Counted from the stretch's first letter, positions 27,701 to 37,018 are shown. The stretch: DNA of 64,000 nucleotides from Hyphomonas johnsonii MHS-2 (GCF_000685275.1 NZ_ARYK01000007.1:1-64000); one strand, 5' to 3'. Made by a program: numbers and translations. Notes: generated from the sequence alone by a model not told the origin.

Positions 27701-27799
27701 GAGCCACTGGGCCGAGCCGCCATAAAGGAATGCCGTGTCGAGCATCGCAGCGTTACCCTTGCTGCGTGCGCCATTCATCGGGCTGCCATCATCTGCCAT
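24791..27799 (-). CDS. sucA: 2-oxoglutarate dehydrogenase E1 component
   Basis: A 1002-residue thiamine-diphosphate-dependent dehydrogenase that decarboxylates 2-oxoglutarate and passes the succinyl group to SucB. The N-terminal tag FLYGGSAQWLEQMQATYARN, the substrate-site motif VVGMSHRGRLNMLAAVMGKP, the ThDP motif region around HGDAAFAGQGVVAE and the C-terminal CQEEPRNMGGWTFI are all present. A GGAGG site lies 11 bases before the ATG; other ATGs at 27778 and 27745 are possible. It is separated from sucD by 163 bp containing a large hairpin, so it may have its own promoter. Confidence 0.97.
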   Translation of the reverse strand: MADDGSPMNGARSKGNAAMLDTAFLYGGSAQWLEQMQATYARNPSSVPESWRAFFEQLDDDPTNTELNAAGASWKRGDWPLPSKGDDVAAFDGNWAVLDPRIEKKLKADRPTASDADISLAVKDSIHAIMMIRAYRMRGHLAANLDPLGIDDAGAQPELDPATYGFTAADMDRRIYLDGYLGLDYATVREMLDILRRTYCSTLGIEFMHISDPVEKAWLQERIEGPDKGVAFTKAGKKAILAKLIEAETFERFLHKRYPGTKRFGLDGGEAAVPALEQIIKRGGALGVEEIVVGMSHRGRLNMLAAVMGKPYEQIFFEFQGGNTQGADQFGSGDVKYHLGASSDRVFDDNHVHLSMNANPSHLEAVNPVVLGKSRSKQEMLHRETGDLVRTKVLPLLLHGDAAFAGQGVVAECFALSGLSGYRTGGTIHFIVNNQIGFTTSPMYSRSSPYPSDVALMVQAPIFHVNGDDPEAVVYAAKVATEFRQKFAKDVVIDMFCYRRFGHNEGDEPMFTQPVMYNEIKNHPTTRELYGQRLVAEGIVTAEALEQQVSDFEVYLDKEFEASKKFKAKKADWLDGEWKGLGLPEDDERRGKTGVTKKRLQQLGQTITKVPDGLEIHKTLARVIEGRASAIAKGDGLDWATAEHLAFGTLLEEGFPVRLSGQDVARGTFSQRHSHFVDQKSGERYTPLNHISDKQAQYEVIDSLLSEEAVLGYEYGYALADPNTLTLWEAQFGDFANGAQVFFDQFISSAERKWLRMCGLVCLLPHGYEGQGPEHSSARLERFLQMCAEDNMQVCNLTTPANYFHAIRRQIHRDFRKPLIIMTPKSLLRHKLATSSLDDMTTKSSFHRILWDDAETPGREGKIKLVKDNKIRRVVMCSGKVYYDLLEAREEAGVDDVYLLRIEQFYPVPRRSIMTELKRFKGAELVWCQEEPRNMGGWTFIRDEIEWCATQIDAKSPRPRYAGRPPSAATATGLMSKHKAEMAAFLNTALGPDPIDDKIVAV

Positions 27800-27883
27800 G
27801 TCTCATCCGTCCTCCGGACCAAATCGTTCCCCGACATATAGGAACGAAACCTTGCCTATTCCTATCATCAGGAACAATTTTAG

Positions 27884-27942
27884 CAGGACGGCCGACGCAG
27901 TCAGAACCTGACGCCGCCAAGCGCACCATTTCGGCCGTCCCG
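27884..27942 (-). promoter_or_regulatory. Long nested hairpin between sucD and sucA
   Basis: The outer arms CAGGACGGCCGA (27884-27895) and TCGGCCGTCCCG (27931-27942) pair at 11 of 12 positions, with an inner stem GTCAG/CTGAC near 27900-27911. No T-run follows on the minus strand. The position suggests an mRNA-processing, attenuation or stability element separating sucCD from sucAB; that is inference. Confidence 0.5.
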
Positions 27943-27962
27943 CTGGATCAATTCCGGGCTTT

Positions 27963-28865
27963 CTAGCCCTTCAGAACCTCAACCAGGGTCGTTCCAAGGC
28001 GCGCTGGCGACGGCGAGACGCGAATGCCGGCCGCTTCCATTGCAGCGATCTTTGACTCAGCATCGCCTTTGCCGCCACTCACGATTGCGCCAGCATGGCC
28101 CATCGTGCGGCCCTTGGGGGCCGTGCGACCGGCGATAAAGCCGACCATCGGTTTCTTGCGGCCCTTCTTGGCCTCGTCGATGAGGAACTGGGCGGCCTCC
28201 TCTTCTGCGCCACCGCCGATCTCACCGATCATGATGATGGACTTCGTCTCGTCGTCGGCAAGAAACATTTCCAGCATGTCGATGAATTCGGTGCCCTTGA
28301 CCGGGTCGCCGCCGATTCCGACGGCCGTTGTCTGGCCGAGGCCGACCTGCGTGGTCTGGAACACGGCTTCATAGGTCAGCGTGCCGGAGCGCGAGACGAT
28401 GCCGACATTCCCCTTCTTGAAGATGGAGCCCGGCATGATGCCGATCTTGCACTCATTGGCCGTGATGACGCCCGGGCAGTTCGGCCCGATCAGGCGCGAC
28501 TTGGACTTGTCGAGCTTGGCTTTGACACGGACCATGTCGAGCACGGGCACGCCTTCGGTGATGCAGACAATCAGCGGGATTTCCGCGTCGATCGCTTCCT
28601 CGATGGCAGCGGCTGCGCCGGCTGGCGGGACATAGACGACGGACGCGGTGGCGCCCGTCTTGGCCTTGCCTTCGGCGACGGTCGAGAAGATCGGCAGTTC
28701 GGTGCCATTATCGGCCTTCCACATGGTTCCGCCCTTCTTGGGGTGGATACCGCCAACCATCTTGGTGCCGTAATAGGCCAGCGCCTGGTTGGTGTGGAAC
28801 GAACCGGTATTGCCGGTCATGCCCTGCGTGAGGATCTTGGTGTTGTTATCGATAAGAATGGACAT
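27963..28865 (-). CDS. sucD: Succinyl-CoA synthetase alpha subunit
   Basis: A 300-residue ADP/GDP-forming succinate-CoA ligase alpha chain. The CoA-binding Rossmann part has [20 protein letters not shown], and PNCPGVI is typical. The phosphohistidine loop is [20 protein letters not shown]. With SucC it makes a nucleoside triphosphate from succinyl-CoA in the TCA cycle. It starts 9 bp after sucC. Confidence 0.97.
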   Translation of the reverse strand: MSILIDNNTKILTQGMTGNTGSFHTNQALAYYGTKMVGGIHPKKGGTMWKADNGTELPIFSTVAEGKAKTGATASVVYVPPAGAAAAIEEAIDAEIPLIVCITEGVPVLDMVRVKAKLDKSKSRLIGPNCPGVITANECKIGIMPGSIFKKGNVGIVSRSGTLTYEAVFQTTQVGLGQTTAVGIGGDPVKGTEFIDMLEMFLADDETKSIIMIGEIGGGAEEEAAQFLIDEAKKGRKKPMVGFIAGRTAPKGRTMGHAGAIVSGGKGDAESKIAAMEAAGIRVSPSPARLGTTLVEVLKG

Positions 28866-28874
28866 GAGTATTCC

Positions 28875-30062
<1,188 letters not shown>

Positions 30063-30127
30063 ATGGACTGCCCTGATGGTTGGGTGACGTGCAGGGAGGC
30101 CGCGTGCCGCCCCGTTATGGTGTCGGC

Positions 30128-30155
30128 TGTATAACAGGCTTATTCGCGCCGACAA
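30128..30155 (-). promoter_or_regulatory. Candidate sigma-70 promoter of sucC
   Basis: On the minus strand TTGTCG (30150-30155) is followed, after 16 bases, by TATACA (30128-30133). This is a fair match to -35/-10 hexamers and leaves a 5' leader of about 60 bases before the sucC ATG. Confidence 0.4.
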
Positions 30156-30185
30156 CTGGCTGAGTATACGATGCTGGACGCAGAC

Positions 30186-31430
30186 TCAGGTATCGAGTTC
30201 GGGATTGCGCGGGTCCAGCTCCACGCTGGCCAGCGGCGTTGGCTGGATGGGTTTCCATTCCTCCTGCTGGGCCTCGCTCGGCGCTGCGCGCTGGCGCACC
30301 CGGACGACCATCAGGATGGCCAGGACCAGCAGCAGCACGCCCGCTAGGCCGAACAGGCCGACGCGGTCGGCCATGCGCATCGCAAAGCCCGACATCAGCG
30401 GCCCGACGATCGATCCGGCGGCCCAGACGAAAAGCAGCCCGGACATCACCTGCGGCACCCGTCCGCGCGGCGTGCGGTCGATCGCATGGGCGACGCACAG
30501 GCCGTAGAAGGACAGCGCCCCGGCGCCCCAGACTGTCAGCAGCACGATCACGCCGATCTCGCCGACCGCCCGGCCGAAGATCGCGATCAGCAGTGCTGCA
30601 ACGCCCGCCATGGCGCAGAGTCCGGCGATCACGAGGCGGCGTTCGATCCGGTCCGACAGGACGCCAGCCGGCCATTGCAGGACGAGGCCGCCGAGCCAGG
30701 CCGCCGCCCCGGCAATCGCGACCGCCGCCGTGCCGCCGCCGGCCAGGCTGAAATCCTGGAAATAGACCGGCAGCAGGGCCAGCGTACCGGTATTGACGAC
30801 GCCGGCCAGCAGGACGCCGACGACCGCGGCAGGCGCCATCCGTCCGAGTTCCATCAGCGGCATCGGCGTCCGGTCGGGCGGCGCGGGTTCCTTTTGCCGG
30901 GTCACGCAGACCGGCAGGATCGCGAGGGTCAGGAACAGGGCGGTCCAGATATAGGCCCGGCTGTCGAGCGGCCCGAGGCCGGCCACGAAGAAGGGCCCGA
31001 GCATCAGCGAGAGCTTTGCGCCGGTATGGTAGATGCCCATCACGTTTCCGCGAGACTGTTCGGGCACCGCCTCGCCGAGCCAGCTTTCGATACTGGTGAA
31101 CATGTAGGCGAAGGCAATTCCCTGCAGGATCCGCATCAGGGCCCAGAATGTGGCGTCATGCCAGAGCGACAGCGCCAGCACGGCCACGGCACCGACCGCC
31201 GATGCCGCCGCGAACAGGCGGATATTGCCGATCAGGCCCAACGCGCGCGGCGCCGTCCATGCGCCGATCATGTAGCCGGCAGCATTGAAGGCCGCGATCA
31301 CGCCGATCGTCTGCGGGCCGGAGCCCATGGCCTCCAGGCCGAGCGGCGTCAACATGCCGATCAGTCCGCCGGCAAGCTGGAGGATCATGACCGATATGAT
31401 GAGAACAAGGACGTTGCGCGTTGCGGTCAT
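30186..31430 (-). CDS. MFS transporter (YcaD type)
   Basis: A 414-residue major-facilitator transporter with 12 predicted helices. Family-typical stretches are GLEAMGSGPQTIGVIAAFNA (loop 1-2 region), ALMRILQGIAFAYMFTSIES and FLWAAGS-type LLFVWAAGSIVGPLMSG. This combination resembles YcaD-like permeases; the substrate is unknown. It is transcribed toward sucC on the same strand, 123 bp away. The charged C-terminus (EAQQEEWKPIQP) is cytoplasmic. Confidence 0.88.
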   Translation of the reverse strand: MTATRNVLVLIISVMILQLAGGLIGMLTPLGLEAMGSGPQTIGVIAAFNAAGYMIGAWTAPRALGLIGNIRLFAAASAVGAVAVLALSLWHDATFWALMRILQGIAFAYMFTSIESWLGEAVPEQSRGNVMGIYHTGAKLSLMLGPFFVAGLGPLDSRAYIWTALFLTLAILPVCVTRQKEPAPPDRTPMPLMELGRMAPAAVVGVLLAGVVNTGTLALLPVYFQDFSLAGGGTAAVAIAGAAAWLGGLVLQWPAGVLSDRIERRLVIAGLCAMAGVAALLIAIFGRAVGEIGVIVLLTVWGAGALSFYGLCVAHAIDRTPRGRVPQVMSGLLFVWAAGSIVGPLMSGFAMRMADRVGLFGLAGVLLLVLAILMVVRVRQRAAPSEAQQEEWKPIQPTPLASVELDPRNPELDT

Positions 31431-31475
31431 GGCCTGCCTGCCGGTGCGCGCCCCCGGATGGACCGGGCGCGGGGG

Positions 31476-32645
31476 TTACCTGAACTTGGCAGACGTCTCG
31501 CGGACAGTCTCGCCGGTATTGGACTTGATCGACAGAAGGGCTGTCCCGGCGGTCCAGTCAATATCAATGGCCCCGAAATTCTCAGGCGCATAGCCCGCGC
31601 CCAGTTGTGCACTGTCTTTTTCATCTGTGGTTTCGGCGTATGCCTTGTTCAGCGACGAGGCCGTCAGTTCATAGACCGGATAGGTCAGGACGTCGTCCTT
31701 ACGATAGAGAAAGGCCGCATGCCGGTCGCCGGAAACGAACACGACGCCGTTCGCATCGGTCCTGCGCAGCAGGTCGTAGAGCCGGGCCTGTTCGAGCGGC
31801 AGGCGGGACCAGGCTTCATAGCCATGCCCGTCTGTCGCCTCGACCTGGATCGACGAGATGATGAGGCGCAGGTCAGCTGGCTGTTGCAGCTGGTTTTCAA
31901 GCCACGTCCACTGGTCGGTCCCGAGCATGTCCTGCTGCGGGTCGGCGGATGGGATAAAGCGCTCCTTGCCCTTGGCGGCCCTTTCATCGGTGGGCGTCAA
32001 CGACGTTCGGAAGAAGCGCGTATCCAGCATGATGACCTGCGTCCGCTGGCCTTCCGGCCCGAATGTGCGCGCATGATACGTGCCCGGCCACGCGCCGGAA
32101 TCCTGCTCGTCGAGGCCCCAGAAGCGCTCATGGATACGCTCGGCGAGACCGCGGAAGGCGAAATCCCGGCCGCCATCATTGGCCCCAAAGTCATGGTCAT
32201 CCCAGGCCACCATCATCGGATGCGCCGCCCTGACGGCCTGGAAATCCGGCCGGGCCGCAAGGTCGTGGAAACTTTCGCGCAATTCGTCGAGGTCAGGCTG
32301 GTTGATGATCCGGGCCTCGCCATCGAGGTCGCCATAGACATTGTCGCCGATCATCAGGAAGAGGTCCGCCGGCGTCTTCGCGATCTCGACGAGCGCGGCG
32401 CTGGTGCCCAGTTCCTCGTTGAGGCACGACCCCACCAGGACGCGGCTGATGACATGGTCGGCAGCGGGCAATGGCAGGCCCTCCGGTGCACGCGGATAAA
32501 ACTCATCCGGCAGCGTGCGATAATAAGCCTCAAGCGCCTCGACTGCGCTGGTTGGCGCGGGCGGTGCAGCCGGGAAGAACACCGGCGCCGCAGACTGGCA
32601 GGCGGCGACACCGAGGAGTGTCGCCAACAGGATCGCGCGTTTCAT
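31476..32645 (-). CDS. PhoD-like phosphoesterase, lipoprotein
   Basis: A 389-residue PhoD/calcineurin-type metallophosphoesterase. The signal MKRAILLATLLGVAACQ has a lipobox with C16, so the enzyme is probably anchored to an envelope membrane. Metal-ligand motifs are LMIGDNVYGD, VAWDDHDFGAND, and VFVSGDRHAAF. The ATG at 32645 has GGAGGAA upstream and is preferred over the frame start at 32663. The likely activity is phosphomonoester or phosphodiester hydrolysis; a phosphate-starvation link is not shown by the sequence. Confidence 0.9.
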   Translation of the reverse strand: MKRAILLATLLGVAACQSAAPVFFPAAPPAPTSAVEALEAYYRTLPDEFYPRAPEGLPLPAADHVISRVLVGSCLNEELGTSAALVEIAKTPADLFLMIGDNVYGDLDGEARIINQPDLDELRESFHDLAARPDFQAVRAAHPMMVAWDDHDFGANDGGRDFAFRGLAERIHERFWGLDEQDSGAWPGTYHARTFGPEGQRTQVIMLDTRFFRTSLTPTDERAAKGKERFIPSADPQQDMLGTDQWTWLENQLQQPADLRLIISSIQVEATDGHGYEAWSRLPLEQARLYDLLRRTDANGVVFVSGDRHAAFLYRKDDVLTYPVYELTASSLNKAYAETTDEKDSAQLGAGYAPENFGAIDIDWTAGTALLSIKSNTGETVRETSAKFR

Positions 32646-32715
32646 GGAATTCCTCCGAAGCACTGCACCTGCTGCACACTAGCCGTGTTCGGCCGCGTCA
32701 GTAAGGGCGGAACAC

Positions 32716-33270
32716 TCAGGTGCCGAAGAAAATCGACCACATCATGCGGCCCGGCAGGAAGGTGAACAGGCCGGCGACAAGCATGCCGCCGACAAACATG
32801 CCGGTCATGTGCTTGCGGTGCGCCTTGATGTCGTGGCGCCGGGCCGCGGCAATGCCCATCGGCAGCACGATCACCGTCCAGGCCGAAAGGGCGTGGATGA
32901 AGCTGAAATTGTGGCCGTTCAGTCCGGTAAGGAAGAAAGAGGTGATCGCCGTGACGGCCATCGTGACAACCCAGCTGTAACCGAGCACGCGGTGCAGCGG
33001 GCGCCCCTTCACGCCGAGCAGCAGGACCACCCCGATCAGGAAGGACAGCAGCGCGCCGGTGACATGCGCTTTCAGCACGAGCGGCGAGCGCAGCAGCGGG
33101 GAGATGTCAAACCGGAAGTGGATCGGCGGATTGCCCGCTGAATCCAGCATCATGGCGCTGATCGTGACGTAGGCCGTCAACGCCGCCGCCAGCATGACCA
33201 TGTTCGGGCGACCGGCGAGCGCGGCGCGCAGTGTGGGACGTGTGGGGCGGGAAGCGGTGATGTCGGTCAT
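32716..33270 (-). CDS. DUF2306-type membrane protein
   Basis: A 184-residue protein with five membrane helices and conserved His residues in HVTGALLSFLIGVVLL, LHRVLGYSWVVTM, FIHALSAWTVIVLP and HRKHMTGMFVGGM. This is the arrangement of DUF2306-type membrane proteins. The His residues could bind heme or metal, but this is not known. The ATG at 33270 has AGGAG upstream. It is divergent from the LytTR regulator, with about 130 bp between them. Confidence 0.82.
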   Translation of the reverse strand: MTDITASRPTRPTLRAALAGRPNMVMLAAALTAYVTISAMMLDSAGNPPIHFRFDISPLLRSPLVLKAHVTGALLSFLIGVVLLLGVKGRPLHRVLGYSWVVTMAVTAITSFFLTGLNGHNFSFIHALSAWTVIVLPMGIAAARRHDIKAHRKHMTGMFVGGMLVAGLFTFLPGRMMWSIFFGT

Positions 33271-33396
33271 GGCGGGCTCCTGTGCAATTGCCTGTGCCAC
33301 TGACCTGCCCCCTGCCCTGTGCCTGCGCCACGCCGATTGCATGGAGCGACTGGAATCCTTCGTGAAATACGGCCAGAACGGTTCGCGAAGCGCGAA

Positions 33397-34164
33397 ATGC
33401 AGGGGGGATCCAGGGTGCGGATCGAGGTGGACTGGGCACGGCGGGGGCGCGAAGTCGCCGTCTTCACTGCGATCGGGCTGTTCCTGGCGTTCATCCGCCC
33501 GTATGGCGCCACCGCCCAGATGCCGTTCTGGCTGAATGCGGTTTACTGGACCGGCCTGGTCCTGCTCGGTGCCACTGTCGGCGAAACGACATCCTCGATA
33601 CTGGCGCGCCGCGCGCCGAACCTGCCGGTCTGGGCGGTCATGCTTGTCCTGTCGGTGGTCACGGCGCTGGCCGTCTCAGCGGCGCTGGTCGGCATCGAAC
33701 GCGTGGTGGACGGCGGGTGGATGCCGCTCGGCTACCTGCCATCCCTGTTCGGCCTGGTCTGGGTGATCGCCATCGCGATGACCGGGCTCGGTGTCCTGCT
33801 GGAGCGCTCGTTCAACGGCGGGGCGGACCACGTGCCGGATGCGGCAGCGGCGGCGACCTTCCTCGGGCGCCTGCCGGTGCGTTATCGTGGCGCCGAACTC
33901 TATGCAGTGTCATCGGAAGACCATTACCTGCGTATCCATACCGACCGCGGCGAGGAACTGATCCTCATGCGCCTTGCCGATGCGATGCGGGAGCTGGACG
34001 GCGCCAAGGGCCTGCAGACGCACCGGTCATGGTGGGTGGCCGAGGCGGGCGTGGCGGATGCCCGGCGCGAGGGCGGCAAGCTGGTGCTGGTGCTCAAATC
34101 CGGCAAGGAGGCGCCTGTCTCGCGGACCTACCAGCGGGCTGTCCGGGAAGCCGGCCTCGCCTAG
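33397..34164 (+). CDS. Membrane-bound LytTR-family regulator
   Basis: About 255 residues: four membrane helices (roughly 17-36, 44-64, 73-97 and 105-130), then a C-terminal LytTR DNA-binding domain (about 155-250) with VRYRGAELYAVSSEDHYLRI, LILMRLADAMREL, LQTHRSWWVAEAGV and VLKSGKEAPVSRTYQRAVRE. No receiver domain is present, so the sensor is the membrane part. ATG at 33397 lacks a ribosome binding site; a GTG at 33415 has AGGGGGGA six bases upstream and may be the true start. Divergent pairing with the DUF2306 gene suggests it regulates that gene. Its stop overlaps the convergent TAXI gene by 4 bp. Confidence 0.85.
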   Translation: MQGGSRVRIEVDWARRGREVAVFTAIGLFLAFIRPYGATAQMPFWLNAVYWTGLVLLGATVGETTSSILARRAPNLPVWAVMLVLSVVTALAVSAALVGIERVVDGGWMPLGYLPSLFGLVWVIAIAMTGLGVLLERSFNGGADHVPDAAAAATFLGRLPVRYRGAELYAVSSEDHYLRIHTDRGEELILMRLADAMRELDGAKGLQTHRSWWVAEAGVADARREGGKLVLVLKSGKEAPVSRTYQRAVREAGLA

Positions 34165-35462
34165 ACGCCGAGGCCCGGCGGCGGGCGCGTGCTCGTGAGC
34201 AGGTGCTTGACGAATTCGACATGGTTGCGCAGCCGGTAGAGGTCGTCGGTATAGGACAGCGGCACATCCAGTTCGCCGATCTCGACCTGCAGGTCTTCCA
34301 GTTCGTCGGTAATCGCGGCGCGTTCTTCCTTGCCGGGCAGCGCGCGGCCACGGGCTTCGAGGTCACGCAGGTCCTTGTACCAGACATAGATCTTGCGGCG
34401 CACGCGCCAGCGGTAGATTGGCGGCGCGACCCGGACCAGGGGGAACATCAGCGTCAGCAGCGGGATCGCCAGGATCCAGGCACGGTCGAGGAAGTTCGCC
34501 ATGCTGAACGAGAAGTACCGGCGCAGGAAGGACGGCCCATTTACATAATAGCGCTTGGCCTGGCGCGATATCGGCAGGTCCGTGGCATTGGGATCCGGGA
34601 AGGTTCCGGCGGGCGCCAGCAGGCTGCCGTCCCGGTGGATCGCGGCGGCCGAGTCGATCAGCAGCGCCTCGATCGCCGGGTGCAATGACCTGGTCACGAC
34701 GAGCTGGGCCACCGGGGCCACCAGCGGCACGTCATGGGGCGGCAGGTCTGCACCGATGTCGACGACACCGCGCAGCAGGATGACGTCGGCCAGCGCCGGC
34801 TGGCGGCGGGCCAGTGCGCTGGCGCGCTCGAAGGGCAGCAGCATGATACCGGGCGTGCGCAACAGGGACTGGACATAGGACGCATCCGGCGCGGCCGCGA
34901 AGGCTGCGGCATCGACCTCACCGGCGAGCAGCGCATCGACAGCCGCCGAACCGGTCAGCGTGATCCGGGACTCGGGCGGCCATGTGCCGCCGAATTCGCC
35001 CTGCAGGTCGAGCGCCAGCATGCGGGTGCCGGACCCGTCCGGGCCGATCGCCAGCCGCGCCGTGCGCAGGGCCCCGAAATCGGTCGCGCCGAGTTCGCTG
35101 CGGACAAATACCCAGAACGGTTCGTGGTAGAGGCCGCCGAGCGACTGCAGGTTGGCCGCGTCGCCGGGCTGGGCGAGCCCGCCCTGCACCAGTGCGACAT
35201 CCGCCTGGCCCTCGTCGAGCAGGCGCAGGTTTTCGACCGACCCTGCCGTCTGGATCAGCTCCACCTTGACGCCCTGCTCGCCAAGCAGGCGCTGGTAGCG
35301 CTCGGCATAGGCATAATAGGCCCCGCCGGGCGAACCGGCGGCGAACTGGATGCGGTGCGGGGGTGCCGGGTCCATCAGGAACAGGGTTGTCACGACGCCG
35401 GCAATCGCCAGCAGGACGAGCGGCCAGTAGATTTTCAGGAAATCCTTTATGGCCGTCACCAT
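34161..35462 (-). CDS. TAXI-family TRAP-type solute-binding protein, membrane-anchored
   Basis: A 433-residue protein. An N-terminal helix (about 12-32) is followed by a TAXI-type substrate-binding domain (IQFAAGSPGGAYYAYAERYQ, ELIQTAGSVENLRLLDEGQA, DVALVQGG). A second membrane helix lies near residue 340 and a cytoplasmic coiled-coil tail carries many charged residues. No TRAP permease gene is adjacent. The extra C-terminal helix and tail are unlike free periplasmic binding proteins, so it may act as a membrane sensor or orphan receptor. The ATG at 35462 has AAGGTGG upstream; a GTG at 35474 is less likely. Confidence 0.85.
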   Translation of the reverse strand: MVTAIKDFLKIYWPLVLLAIAGVVTTLFLMDPAPPHRIQFAAGSPGGAYYAYAERYQRLLGEQGVKVELIQTAGSVENLRLLDEGQADVALVQGGLAQPGDAANLQSLGGLYHEPFWVFVRSELGATDFGALRTARLAIGPDGSGTRMLALDLQGEFGGTWPPESRITLTGSAAVDALLAGEVDAAAFAAAPDASYVQSLLRTPGIMLLPFERASALARRQPALADVILLRGVVDIGADLPPHDVPLVAPVAQLVVTRSLHPAIEALLIDSAAAIHRDGSLLAPAGTFPDPNATDLPISRQAKRYYVNGPSFLRRYFSFSMANFLDRAWILAIPLLTLMFPLVRVAPPIYRWRVRRKIYVWYKDLRDLEARGRALPGKEERAAITDELEDLQVEIGELDVPLSYTDDLYRLRNHVEFVKHLLTSTRPPPGLGV

Positions 35463-35560
35463 CCCGTGTCCCACCTTCAGTCATGCTTGTCCCGGCCACC
35501 ACGTGTAAGGCGGTGCCGGAGCAGGATCAATCTTAACTATTGGTTTGCCATGAAATGGCC

Positions 35561-35579
35561 CCATGCGCGCCGCGCATGG
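35561..35579. promoter_or_regulatory. Perfect palindrome upstream of small ORF
   Basis: CCATGCGCG (35561-35569) and CGCGCATGG (35571-35579) are perfect complements around one central base. It lies about 80 bp upstream of the 37-codon ORF and could be an operator. No binder is identified. Confidence 0.4.
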
Positions 35580-35659
35580 AACCTATTCCGTTTAGAAACT
35601 GTTCATCATCCACGGGCCGCACCATCTGATGGCCTGAAAGATGCAAAAGGGTTTCCAGG

Positions 35660-35773
35660 ATGGACCAGTCGAACATCATCGCAAAAGCCGCCTCGCTTGC
35701 TGCAATGGGGGCATTCGCCCTGCTGACGCTGGGCCTGGCACTGGGCCCGCATCCTTCGCTCTTCGCTGGCTGA
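35660..35773 (+). CDS. Small membrane protein, 37 residues
   Basis: An ATG at 35660 preceded by AAGGG (8-base spacing), encoding a peptide with hydrophilic start MDQSNIIAK followed by a hydrophobic Ala/Leu/Gly helix and a PHPSLFAG end. The stop TGA is at 35771-35773. A strong terminator hairpin on the same strand lies 110 bp downstream, so a short transcript 35.55-35.93 kb is plausible. No family is recognised. Confidence 0.5.
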   Translation: MDQSNIIAKAASLAAMGAFALLTLGLALGPHPSLFAG

Positions 35774-35883
35774 ATGTTTATTTCGTGAATCACGGAACCA
35801 TTTCGGCTGCTTGTACGTAGACTGCTCAAGATGGTTGGATAAGTCCCTCCCGACTGAACCCTCCCAAGCGCCAGCCATCTTCT

Positions 35884-35931
35884 AGAGGCTTCGAAGCGGC
35901 GTCCCCCCACCCCTTGCTTCGGAGCCTCTTT
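35884..35931 (+). terminator. Hairpin terminator after small ORF transcript
   Basis: Arms AGAGGCTTCGAAGC (35884-35897) and GCTTCGGAGCCTCT (35916-35929) pair at 13 of 14 positions around an 18-nt loop, followed by TTCCATTT on the plus strand. It also lies 14 bp beyond the stop of the convergent rlmH, but no T-run follows in that direction. Confidence 0.65.
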
Positions 35932-35942
35932 CCATTTCCCCC

Positions 35943-36407
35943 TCAGGCCTTGTGATACGGCATCCCCGCGAGGATCGACGCTGACCTGTAGATCTGCTCG
36001 GCAATCATCACGCGGACCAGCCGGTGCGGCCATGTCTGGGCGCCGAAGGCCATCGTATCCGGCGCCGCGCGCTGGACAGCTGCGCCATAGCCTTCCGCCC
36101 CGCCGATCAGGAAGACGAGATCCGGCACGCCCTGGTCCCGCAGCGTCGCAAGACGGTCAGCGAGATCGGCCGAGGGCAGGTTCCGGCCATGCTCGTCGAG
36201 GCGGATGATGCGCGCGCCGGCCGGAATCCTGGCAAGGATGCGGTCGGCCTCGGCGTCGATCCCGCCGCCGCTGGCAATCTCGATCTCTTCAAGACCGCGA
36301 AAGCCGAGGCTGCGGCAGACCGGGCCGGCCCGCTTCAAATACTCATCGACGAGATCGCGTTCGGCGCCTGATTTCAGGCGGCCGACCGCGAGGATCAGAA
36401 GGCGCAT
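35943..36407 (-). CDS. rlmH: 23S rRNA pseudouridine-1915 N3-methyltransferase RlmH
   Basis: A 154-residue SPOUT methyltransferase that methylates pseudouridine in helix 69 of 23S rRNA on 70S ribosomes. Typical motifs are MRLLILAVGRLKSGAE, RLDEHGRNLPSADLADRL, LVFLIGGAEGYG and the C-terminal HRLVRVMIAEQIYRS and YHK. Length matches the family. It follows rsfS by 6 bp, the usual ribosome-related pair. Confidence 0.97.
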   Translation of the reverse strand: MRLLILAVGRLKSGAERDLVDEYLKRAGPVCRSLGFRGLEEIEIASGGGIDAEADRILARIPAGARIIRLDEHGRNLPSADLADRLATLRDQGVPDLVFLIGGAEGYGAAVQRAAPDTMAFGAQTWPHRLVRVMIAEQIYRSASILAGMPYHKA

Positions 36408-36413
36408 GCTGGT

Positions 36414-36854
36414 CTAGTGCGTGGTGGCGCGATGGGCGCTGGTGTCCGAGGCCCAGATCTTTTCGAGATTGTAGAACTCACGGACTTCCGGGCGGAACAG
36501 GTGCACGATCACATCGCCGGTATCGATCAGGACCCAGTCGGCATTCGGCATGCCTTCGACACTGGCCGGGCGGCCGGTCAATTGCTTAACCTGGTGGGAA
36601 AGATGATCTGCAAGCGCGGCGACATGGCGACCGGACCGACCCGACGCAATGATCATGAAGTCGGCGAGAGAGGATTTTCCGTCCAGGTCAATGAACAGGA
36701 GATCTTCCGCCTTGTCATCCTCGAGAGCCTTGGCGAGGGCTTCAGCCACGGCACGGATGTCTTCGAGGGTGGCACTCTTTGCGGGCAGTGTCCGCGGGGC
36801 GCTGGAAGTCAGGGTCTCAATTCCTTCTGTTATTGGCGAAGCGGACATTAACAT
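36414..36854 (-). CDS. rsfS: Ribosomal silencing factor RsfS
   Basis: About 146 residues, of the RsfS/Iojap family, which binds L14 and blocks 30S-50S joining in starved cells. Conserved elements are ALEDDKAEDLLFIDLDGKSS, ADFMIIASGRSGRHVAALAD and VLIDTGDVIVHLFRPEVREF, ending YNLEKIWA. The start is uncertain: ATGs at 36854 and 36848 are both possible and neither has a strong ribosome binding site. It precedes rlmH in the same transcript. Confidence 0.95.
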   Translation of the reverse strand: MLMSASPITEGIETLTSSAPRTLPAKSATLEDIRAVAEALAKALEDDKAEDLLFIDLDGKSSLADFMIIASGRSGRHVAALADHLSHQVKQLTGRPASVEGMPNADWVLIDTGDVIVHLFRPEVREFYNLEKIWASDTSAHRATTH

Positions 36855-37018
36855 GGCCCGGGCCGGGCAACCAGCCCAAACCCACACGCCGCACAGAGCC
36901 GGGCCCAATTGCAGCAGCGGGCGTGTTTTTCTTGGCACATGACAGAATTTCGCCGTAAGTTTGGTGAAGGATAGGCGGCTGATTCCGTGTTCCCTTGTTG
37001 CTTATGGAGAGTATCGTC

